This document shows, piece by piece, positions 55,305-64,000 of a DNA stretch of 64,000 nt. Source of the stretch: Pochonia chlamydosporia 170 (taxonomy: Eukaryota > Ascomycota > Sordariomycetes > Hypocreales > Clavicipitaceae); the NCBI RefSeq assembly GCF_001653235.2, contig NW_019154052.1, forward strand, positions 62,001 to 126,000, read 5' to 3'. The notes beneath the pieces were generated by a model. The model did no database searches. It had not been told where the DNA came from and saw nothing but the letters and a program-made list of their open reading frames with translations. The stretch's first letter is position 1, and each line of letters opens with the position of its first letter. The position numbers were made by a program, and so were the translations under genes.

Positions 55305-57216
55305 CTAAAGCGGGTAAACGAAGCGCAGGTTTTGCTTGTCCGTGAGATCCAAATCTTGGTCATTCAATTGCAGAATCTCACTGCCCGTATCCAACCCCTC
55401 GGCCTCAGATCCGCTGCCTTGCATCTCCCCCAGTTCCTGCGCTCGCATTTTATTCTGCTTTACCAGATACCAGCGAATTATGAGGCACATGAGGGGTGAA
55501 ATGAGCCAGAATGCTGTCATAAACCCCCATGGTAACAAGTATCGGGGTTTGTACTTCTCTTGCCAAAATCTATTGCCACACAGCTGGAATTAGCCCACTT
55601 CTCGCTCTTTCGAATGTTTTGTATACATTTCGGTATCAAGGAGTACTTACTCTGGCGAAATCATGTTTGCAACGGACGCTGCGACAATGCAGGTAGACAT
55701 CAAGCACAGTTTCTTGGTATATCCTGTGGTCGTCGTCCCTGCCCACGCCAACCCCAACAGATAGGACGGTTTGAAGGTTGAGATTTGAGTGCCCACAACA
55801 AGGGCAACTTTGTTAGACCAAGGAGCAGCAACCTTTTAACACGTTAGCATTTGGATTTCCCGTTGCGAATACGAATCCTTGCCATGATGATGCCTCCTAC
55901 AAAGCATGGTATGTATGAAATAGCGCAGGTATATCCGACCCCGAGCTCGGTTTTATACAGCATTGCTGCAGAAACGAGAATAAGAAATGATCCCCAAAGA
56001 GGTTTAGCAATGTTGAATAATGCACTTTGAGCTGGGGTAAAGCCAAAGCCAACAAGGATGAGTGGCAGCTGCTGCGAGGTATTATTTGGCAACTCGTTGA
56101 AGAACATGTGGGTGCTAAAAGGCGACAGTCAGTCCAAAATCACAAACAGATTCATCACGTAGAGGAAACCGTACATGAATAACCAGCTCTTTATGTCTGT
56201 AAAACACTCGCGAACTTGGGGCCACTTGAAGGTCCTGTTCGAAATACCGGAGTGCGTATCGCGAATTATTTTAATAGTTTGAACCTTTTCTTTTTTCGTA
56301 AGCCATTTAGCTTCTGAAGGGTTATTCGGTAGAAAGAATATCAAAGGGATCGTCACAAGAAATGTCAATATGACACAGATGATGTGAAGCCACTTCCACG
56401 AAGAAATACCGCCGACTAGCCCTGCAGCTTCGTCGTCCTTGATGAGTTTGTACGCAACCATGGTCAAGAGAACATTGGCAAAGCTGCCAGATCCCCACCA
56501 GAGGAGTTGTACCCATGGGCTCTTTTTCGGAGGGAAAAACGCCTGATGCAGGACTGTTGTCGACGGAACAATTTGGGATTCGGTCTGTCAGAGTAGAATG
56601 AAGGTTAGACCTGTATCATTGCGATTGATTTTGAAATAAAACTCATTGAAGATCAACAACGTACCATGCCAAGCACAAATCGAAGTCCCATCATTTGCTT
56701 TCCTGTCTTGACTAGTGGGTGCATACCAAGCAACAGGGCCCAGAGCAATAAAGAGCCGGTGATAAACTGCTTGTGTCCAATGCGTTGCGCAAGCGCAGCA
56801 CCGGGCCACAACGCAACGAGGTAGCCAGTATAAAAGAGAACAAAAAGATCGTTGTACTCCTTTTTGCTCATCTTGACGTCCTTGAAGATTCCCATGGTAC
56901 TGGCTTGGGATAGCGTAGACTTGTCAAGATGGATCAAAAAGGCTATCCACCATGTCTGGCACAACAAGAACCAAAAGTTTTTTTGATTCAACCGTCTTTC
57001 TTCTCCATGTTTGACGGGCTCAACATCATGCTTGTGCTTGTTGTAAAACAGTGTCGTGTCGTCAATGTCTTTGTGCGTAACAAGATGTACACGTTGTCGT
57101 AGCCCAGGCGTTGGACTTGCCTCTGAATTATGTATGTTAGGAGCAGAGCTGTCCGTGTGGTCACCACCCTGGTAAGCTAAGACCTGAACAGTCTGCTTCT
57201 CATTCGTAGGCGGCAT
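55305..57216 (-). CDS. Allantoate/anion permease, Dal5-like MFS (ACS family)
   Basis: Plasma-membrane carrier for organic anions such as allantoate, ureidosuccinate or vitamins. ATG 57216 (MPPTNEKQTV), stop 55305-55307. First exon ends ...LRFVLGM at about 56671; the second starts TESQIVPSTTVLHQAFF. Dal5 traits: WWIAFLIHLDKSTLSQASTMG (helix 1), NDLFVLFYTGYLVALWPGAALAQRIG, KSPWVQLLWWGSGSFANV, WKWLHIICVILTF, VGFGFTPAQSALFN, and KVALVVGTQISTFKPSYLLGLAWAGTT after a third intron; FWQEKYKPRYLLPWGF after the last. One junction, near 56108-56165, could not be placed with proper splice sites. Divergent from the FAD oxidase gene. Confidence 0.88.
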
Positions 57217-57756
57217 TTTGGCAGAAAAGTTTGGATGTCTGCTTTTGCTAGTCCCTTGGCCTGAAGTCGCATTTGAGCGACCTTTTATACACCTAGTGTT
57301 CGAGTGCTTGTTTTATAGGTCGGCAAATTCATTTCGGCGAAAGATGAGTCCGCATTTTCTTACTGCTGATGAAATGATCAACCAAGCTTGCTTAGCATTT
57401 GGCGGGAGCAACCAACATGAAGAAGAAATTGATTCGCTCGACCTCTTGCCGGTGGAGCAGGATTGAAGGGCTAGGTGCGACATCAAGGTGGCGTGTTATG
57501 TATAAATTGAAGCTAATCCATGAGTATTAACTAATTATTGGCCGAAACAGGACCCAAACACTACCTATCAAGGTTCCTATGAGTAGACTTGCCTCCCGCG
57601 TTCTCTTGCTTTTTTGAGCCTGGTAGGCATTTCCGGTGTTGCTAAAGCCGGTGAGCTCCAATCACCAAATAAAATCTTACATGCTCTTTGATAAGCCGTG
57701 TTGCGTCTGCCGTTTTCCAAAAAAATTCCCTGCATCGGATCCAGGCCGAGGTTGTC
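57217..57756. other. Divergent promoter of transporter and FAD oxidase
   Basis: 540 bases between two divergent start codons; no gene seen. The arrangement allows co-regulation. Confidence 0.5.
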
Positions 57757-59597
57757 ATGCCCGACGCAATGAAGGAGCCCAACATGGGGCAGAACCAGAA
57801 ACGAGTTGCTGTCATCGGAGGTAAGACTTGTCAAGCTGACAATTAATGACCTCTTTTAACGCCGCATAGCTGGTATTTTCGGATTGTCTTTGGCGATCGC
57901 CCTGCGAAAGAAAGGTAACTCACCCCCTTCCACAACTGACCCCGCAAGGTATGATGCAATCAGACTGAGTGTGAGCAGGGCATATTGTGACAGTTTTTGA
58001 ACGCAATCGATATGACAAGAATAAATATGAGCCAGAGGACGACGAAAGAGTCCAGGCAGCTTCAGTTGACCTTAATAAAATAGTATGTTGACAACTGGGT
58101 TCCTATTTCTGGGTTATCTAACTCCGTAGTTCCGGGCTTCTTACGGAAACAAACTGCACTACCAAAGGCTGGCAATGGAAAGTCGTGCAGCATGGTTGAG
58201 TCTGAATGAAGGCTTAGAGGATGCTCTTTTTGTTGGATGTGGTATGCTTCGTGTCCAGCCGTCAGACGAACTCGGAGCCTTAGAGAGGGAGACTCTTGCC
58301 AACATGGAACGAGACGGCTTTCGGGACACTCAGTTTGTCAAGAGCAATGTGGACGATCGAAAACGGGCTACTAGCCAGGGATGGTCGGATAAGCTGCTCG
58401 ATTTTGACATTCCGAACAGCACAGAACATAGAGCCTTTGACGCTGTTTTGGATTCCCTTGGTGGCTTAACTAGATGCAGTGCTGCATGCTACCAGTACTA
58501 CAAAATGGCTGTCTCTGCAGGTGTAGAATTCATCTTTGGGTCAGAAGAAGGTGCCTTCCAATCATTCATTGAGGAGAATTCTGTTGTGGACGCGTCCAAA
58601 AAGAGGGTCGTGGGACTGAAAACAAAGGATGGCAAAAGTCACAAAGCACACGTTGTTGCTGTTGCAGGTATAGCCCTGTCACATATTCGTCCACGAGCTT
58701 TTTTATCATGCTAACAAAGAATGCTAACGGAATAGCGGGATCATTTTCAACGCAGCTCCTACCAGAGCTGTCTTATCATCTAGAATCTGCCGCTGGCAGC
58801 TTGGTAACGTACAAAATTGACCGGAACAACAAGACTCTTTGGGACAAGTATTCTCCAGAAAACTTTCCGGTCATTACATGGAGAAGTGCCCCACGAGCTT
58901 GCGATGGGAAGGATACTGGAACGATTTATGTGTTTCCGAGAACCGAGGATGGCATTATCAAAATTGGCTACCGCGGAGTGAAGGTGCATTCCCCAAGTTG
59001 TTCCATTTACAAATACTTTACTAAGCCGTCCTTGTATAGTTTACGAATTTTCAGACGGCCCCTAACGGTGTTCCCTTCACTCAAGACGGCCAATGGTCGA
59101 TTCCTCTACCATATGAGGACTGCAAGGCTGTTCCACCCCAAGCCGAGGAGGCAATCAGAACCTTCGTATCCATCTTTTTACCAGAGTTTGACGAGGCTGA
59201 GTTTTACACGACGAAGTTGTGTTGGTATACTGACTCCCTAGACAACTCCTTCGTTGTAGGTTACTCAACAAAATAGCCGTTGATGGCGTTACCTAACATT
59301 CATCACAGATCGATTATGTGCCACATTATGCGGATCAGTCTGTTTTTGTATGCACCGGAGGCAGTGGGCATGGTGCAAAGTTCATGCCCGTACTTGGAGA
59401 AGTATGGATTCGCTTTGCAAAGTATCCAAGCGAGACTAACCGCTCTCTCACAGCATGCAGCTGATATCTTTGACAACACTGACCATGCGGAGTCACATAT
59501 GCGCACCCACTGGCGATGGAGAGAGGATATCCCACGAATAAATGGGTTGGAGGAAGGTCCAGATGGGCCACGCAATATCGGAGGCGGGCCGAAGTGA
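57757..59597 (+). CDS. FAD-dependent amine oxidase, sarcosine/fructosyl-amino-acid oxidase type
   Basis: Oxidises a secondary amine or N-modified amino acid to imine with release of H2O2. Eight exons: 57757-57820, 57870-57914, 57979-58082, 58130-58667, 58736-58983, 59055-59255, 59309-59401, 59454-59597; 478 residues. [19 protein letters not shown] (restored across intron 1) is the dinucleotide-binding motif; [42 protein letters not shown] and [20 protein letters not shown] follow; [19 protein letters not shown] carries the Cys that binds FAD covalently in this family, and [22 protein letters not shown] closes the site. Later ATGs at 57769 and 57784 are possible starts. Peroxisomal targeting is not evident (ends GGGPK). 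Confidence 0.9.
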
Positions 59598-60339
59598 TGC
59601 CTACCGGCCGGTGGAAGTAGATTTTGTCGCGGGTGGTTCTTGGTATCATTAGGGACATCCGACGGACCGAAGGTCGAGGTAGTTTTCCAATTCATTTATT
59701 GAGTCGTACTCAATATCTGACCCGGGGGAGACTAGACAAGGTTGCCTTTGCCTGCATACGGCGATTTATGTGGCTGAAGCTTGCAGTAAAGAGTTATTAT
59801 CGAAACAATAGAGTTGCACCATTGTAACAAGTTCTTATTCCCGCCATGTTAAACACGAGAAGTGTAGATGATCTAGTGCGGAGAACCGTACTCACGGACG
59901 TATTCCCGAAGTGATCGACGCTGCAGCCGAACAAAGTCGCTTTTCCCAAGCGACGTTACACTCGATCCGTAATGAATCAGTATCGTGTGCCCAGTTGTTC
60001 ACCCACGCACTAAACAAGTACATTAGCTTCGCAAATTGGAGGTTAATATCCCGTCGGTTTCTTTATTTTCCTATTGTGGAAGGTCAAATGGCAAAACGAC
60101 AGTTGCTCACAGCGTTCCCCACGTGGTTCTTTGAGGTTGCCGCACCATTCATCATGAAGGGATGTTAAAACTGCATCTCCAAGCAAATGCAGAATGTGTA
60201 GAAATGAGTCGCGAGCATCAACCCCGCATGGCCGGAAGTATAATAATAATACATCGAGTTCGTCTCACAGCTGGGGCACATCCCATAGCTAACAGGAGCT
60301 TTGAAGAGTTCAGATAGGGTTTCTATCTATGCTAGCAAA
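59598..60339. other. Intergenic region; no gene seen
   Basis: 3' flank of the oxidase and promoter of the fucosidase. A frame at 59911-60168 lacks an ATG at its start and has no known content. Confidence 0.4.
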
Positions 60340-62004
60340 ATGGTTTCAATCCGTCGACTTACACTTTTGTTCGCCTTTCCTGGTGTGAAGGCAGCATGCC
60401 TCAACTCTCGTGATGCAGGTTCGGGTTCACCTTGCAAGCCCAAGTACCGCATCTCGCCAATTGATGGATCAAAGATTGCCCTGCCAACCAAAGAACAACT
60501 TGCGTTCCAAGATTACGAAATCGCGGCATTAATTCACTTTGACGTGGCAACATGGCTCGATGTTGACGGATGCAACTATGACCCATCCTTGGTGCCAAAT
60601 GCTTCCCTATTCAACCCTACATTGCTAAATACGAATCAATGGCTCGACAGCATTACCTCTCTGGGGGCCAAGTTTGCTACAATGGTTGTGAAGCACAATT
60701 GCGGATTCACAAGTTGGCCCAGCAAAGTTACATTTGCCACTCGAGATAGCAGCAACAAGATCCGTTACAACTACACAACTGCTGACTCTCCCTTGAAGGG
60801 GCTGGATGTTGCCAGGAACTTTGTCAACTCTGCAAAGAAGTACAATGTTGGCCACGGTTTCTACTACAGTGTTGTTGTAAATAACTTCCTCAACGTGCAG
60901 CAGTCCAAGGTCAGACCTGGCGAGTTATCCCCTGGTCAGGTTGGGATTACCGATGCTATATACGATGAGATTGTCTTGGCTCAACTTACCGAGCTTTGGA
61001 GCAATTACGGAAGCCTTACGGAGGTATGATACATAATCATGTCTGATGAAGGGTGCTTGCTGACAATAATGTCATCCAGATTTGGTTTGATGGTGGTTAC
61101 AGCGCCACTCAGAAAGACAAAATTCAGAGCCTTCTGCAGGCCAAGCAGCCACAAGCAGTCATTTTCAATGGTTGCGATGTTAACGGCACTTGCGTTTCCC
61201 CAAACTCGGGTAGGAAAATTTCGCCTAGCCACAATACCAGAGAGAGGTCTACTAACATACGGTTGATCAGTTCGTTGGATCGGAAATGAGAAGGGTTTGG
61301 CGCCTGAGGAGAATTGGTCCACGTAAGCACTGGAAATGGCACCGGTTTCCAATTACTATCACATCAGCTAACACAATACCCTCAGTGGCTTAGCAGACGG
61401 TGGTGACCCGACTAGCCCGCACTTTGTCCCTGCTGAATGCGACACAACGCTCCAGACGGAAGGTCGTTGGTTTTTTGGGGTCGGGCAACCTCTGCGCTCA
61501 ATTGAAGAGATGATTGGTGTCTATCACACAAGTGTTGGGAGAAACTGCCTGCTGGAGCTAGACTTTGCCCCAGATCGCAGTGGGTTGATTCCAGCAGACC
61601 ATGCCGCCCGGTACAAACAGCTTGGCGACTTCATCAAATCTTGTTACGGGAAGCCCATAGGGAACAACAAGGGCAGCAGTAAGGGTAGAGGTGTTTACCA
61701 CATGGCCTTTGACTATCCAACTGCTATCGATCGCATCCAGTTGATGGAAGACCAGACCAATGGCCAAGTTATTCGGTCATACAAGGTCTATGCAAAGATT
61801 GTAGACATCGGTGGCGTGAACGGTACTTTGGACGTGCCGTGGACTCTTGTCTCCAATGGAACAAGCATCGGTCACAAGAAGATTGACATTTTCGAGAAAC
61901 CTGTCACCGTAGTCGAGGTGTTGGTGAACTCTACCTATGTCGACGAGCCCAAGTGGAGGGACGTGTCAGTGCATCTATGCGACCAGTTGGTGGCAAAGAA
62001 GTAA
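60340..62004 (+). CDS. GH29 alpha-L-fucosidase, secreted
   Basis: Exons 60340-61023, 61080-61209, 61271-61322 and 61386-62004 give 494 residues. ATG 60340 begins a signal peptide (MVSIRRLTLLFAFPGVKA). FQDYEIAALIHFDVATW and ACMVVKH-type FATMVVKHNCGFTSWPS match the barrel strands; GHGFYYSVVVNNF follows; IWFDGGYS, assembled across intron 1, holds the catalytic nucleophile Asp of GH29. WIGNEKGLAPEENWST and a C-terminal beta-sandwich (QVIRSYKVYAKI ... VEVLVNSTYVDEPKWRDVSVH) complete the protein. Removes fucose from glycans outside the cell. Together with GH92 it could trim animal or fungal glycoproteins. Confidence 0.92.
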
Positions 62005-63170
62005 GACGCCTTAATCGAGGTATTTAGACCTTTGTCTGATGTCAATACTGTCGAGGCAGCAAATAAATACTGAGAGCAATTGCACCGCCTACTCTTACAG
62101 TGAAGGGGGGTGGACAACTCCCCAGGCTAGTCAATTTGGCATGTGATAGTGCAGCAGGTTTGCTCACAACTAGAGAACTTTGTCAGACGTTTGTGATTGT
62201 CCATGCAAGGGACTACACATACAAGCAGCCAAGTTGCACCAAGCATGCATGGATGGAGACCGCGAAAGTTTATCAATCTCCATGCTGATCCAGGCCAACT
62301 CAAGCGAACCATCAATGAGACGGAACGTTATTGTAATCCACCTGGCTGGGAGACTACCTGGGTAAGGTTTTCGTTCCAAACGGCAGTGTTGCATCGCGGG
62401 GCTGGCATGTGTTTGGGGCGTTTCGTAAACTTCTTGGCCATGTTTACCCACCTTGTCACTCGTAACCCGCAGCAACTCTAGTTCTCTCCCTGGCTGTTAG
62501 TATGAACTCATGACTCAAACATGGCTCGGGAGGTCGGTAACTGTCAACCGCCGATAGGCAGCCAAACTCGCCTAAACCTCCACGGGTTTTGGCCGCCAGG
62601 AGACATTACACCCCCGGACTCGGGTCGAATGTCAAATGTGGGGGATTGACGTGTTGTCAGAAGGATTGACTTGACATTGTTAAGCTCCAGGGTCCTCTGG
62701 TCTTGGTACATTTTCCGCAATGCCACCGTCTTTGGGACCACCGGGGCAATACCTGACACTTCAGTGTCCACCGATGGGTTCTGTGGGTTCAGGAAGCGGA
62801 CTGAACATGGAGTCGAATGACGATGTCTGGGGTGGTGTGTTCTCCCGACGCTCCGCATGAGAAGATACAAAAACAGTTGGCTTCGCCAGGCTGACTCCGT
62901 GTTCCGTGATTCTCGTACATGTTTGGAGGACAGTATACCACGAAGCCCCAAATGACAGCAATACACTGAGCGACAGTCTTTAGCGCCTCATTACATTATA
63001 TCTAGCAGACTCCTTCTAGTCTGCGTTGTTGTTGTTCAACAGCTTCACAACTGTGAGTGCCTGGGCTGATGGTTTAGCACCCGTCACCAAGGCTTCACGT
63101 TTGTAACCAGCTTGATTGCCGCTGCATCACTGTCTTGTATCACCTTTTAAGAGCACCCAACTCGCCAAAC
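62005..63170. other. Intergenic region; no gene seen
   Basis: Open stretches here (for example 62544-62966, minus) show no recognisable content. The right end is the P450 promoter. Confidence 0.4.
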
Positions 63171-64000
63171 ATGCAAGTTACAGTTCTTGTCGGCATTGCC
63201 CTTGGGGCGGCCGTCATAGTCATGCTCATCAATAAGATTCAGTTGAGTCTTCGTCACAGAGCAATGGCCAAGCAGCTCGGCTGCAAACCTCCAGTGCAGG
63301 CGCCTTCAACTGAGCCCAGCGGCGTCGTCGCCATGTTCCGTGGGGCACAAGCTTCCAAGGAAAAGCGATTCCCTCAGTTTGTCCAGGAGCAGTTCGACAA
63401 GTTGAACGAGCGTGAGGGCCGACAAGTTGGCACTTCAACGCTGGTCACGCCATTTTTCAAGAAGATCATCTTCACCTCTGATCCTCAAAATATCCAGGCC
63501 ATGCTAGCACTGAAGTTCAAAGATTTCGGTTTGGGTGTGAACCGTACTGACAATTTCAGACCACTTCTCGGGAATGGCATTGTAAGTTCTTGCTTCTTTT
63601 GCTTGCTGAGACTCTTTGAGAGCGCAATGGACTCACTAGTTGATTTCTCCATAGTTCGCTGCCAACGGCAAGCAATGGGAACACTCTAGAGCCCTTCTCC
63701 GACCACAGTTTGTCCGAAGTCAAGTTAGCGATCTCGATCTTGAGGAAGCCCATGTCAAGAACATGATGACAGTACTCGACCGTAACCTCGGCCGCGATAA
63801 CTGGACTGGCACCGTGGACCTGCAAGTCTTGTTTTTCCGACTCACACTCGACTCTGCAACGGAATTCTTGTTTGGCGAAAGCGTCAATAGCCAGATCGAT
63901 CTTCAGACCGACATCACCAACAGCGGCAAGGACGACAACAGCTTTGCCTATGCGTTCGATCGCTCACAGTATATTCTGGCCATTGCTGCCCGGTTGGGTA
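63171..64000 (+). CDS. Cytochrome P450, CYP52-like, N-terminal part
   Basis: Runs off the right edge. Exon 1, 63171-63581, starts MQVTVLVGIALGAAVIVML, an N-terminal membrane anchor for the endoplasmic reticulum, followed by QLGCKPP and FKKIIFTSDPQNIQAML. Exon 2 begins at 63655 and is open to the end: FAANGKQWEHSRALLRPQF (helix C region with the heme-contacting WxxxR), NWTGTVDLQVLFFRLTLDSATEFLFGESV and then YAFDRSQYILAIAARLG. LGVNRTDNFRPLLGNGIFAANGKQW is typical of CYP52/CYP539-type omega-hydroxylases of alkanes and fatty acids. The heme cysteine lies outside, so activity cannot be judged. Confidence 0.88.

Noticed and set aside
62544..62966. 140-codon minus frame before the P450
   Set aside because: No family features and not flanked by plausible splice sites or promoter; intergenic.
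1..64000. CRISPR array, prokaryotic operons or riboswitches
   Set aside because: Regular spaced direct repeats are absent and the gene structure is eukaryotic with spliceosomal introns.

Overview
The window is nuclear DNA of a filamentous ascomycete, most likely a sordariomycete and probably one of the Hypocreales (that placement is inference). Genes are split by short introns of roughly 45-80 bases with GT..AG ends, there are no operons, and the proteins belong to typical ascomycete families: Zn2Cys6 regulators, a HET-domain protein, a WSC-domain protein, a siderophore transporter, a Pma-type proton ATPase and several tubby/LOR-like proteins. Decayed repeats carry C-to-T type damage of the kind left by repeat-induced point mutation (RIP).

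Positions 1-6.4 kb are repeats. First comes a collapsed Ty1/copia element: gag and reverse transcriptase/RNase H in one frame, integrase gone, five in-frame TAA/TAG stops. Then comes a 4,024-bp element (2376-6399) with about 50-bp terminal inverted repeats, a TA on each side, paired 17-bp-spaced repeats in each end, and an interior almost free of CA dinucleotides on the + strand while TG stays common. This is the least explained object in the window. From 6.8 to 14.5 kb lie a five-exon enolase paralogue with all catalytic residues and a four-exon plasma-membrane H+-ATPase, separated by nearly 3 kb without a recognisable gene.

From 14.5 to 24.8 kb the gene content is accessory: three tubby/LOR-like proteins, a short bZIP protein, a clearly broken PIG3-type quinone oxidoreductase, a Zn2Cys6 regulator with a fungal-specific domain, and a tRNA-Gly(UCC). 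From 25.5 to 40.2 kb lie mostly housekeeping or conserved genes: DJ-1/PfpI protein, siderophore transporter (with a perfect ATCAGATAA iron-GATA site upstream), mitochondrial citrate carrier, Cbp6/UQCC2 assembly factor, Bsd2/NDFIP-like protein, protein-L-isoaspartate methyltransferase, WSC protein, and small DUF7709-like and DUF4267-like proteins.

From 40.5 to 47.4 kb is a compact set of redox genes (SDR, NmrA-like, cupin, quinone oxidoreductase) beside a Zn2Cys6 regulator, which could be a small catabolic or detoxification cluster (inference). A HET-domain gene follows. From 50 to 62 kb is a carbohydrate and nitrogen scavenging stretch: an alginate-lyase-family protein whose promoter has four CTGGGG CreA-type motifs, a GH92 alpha-mannosidase, a Dal5-like anion transporter divergent from a covalent-FAD amine oxidase, and a GH29 alpha-L-fucosidase. 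A CYP52-like P450 runs off the right edge. Exon coordinates were worked out by hand and by reading-frame bookkeeping; no database search was possible.
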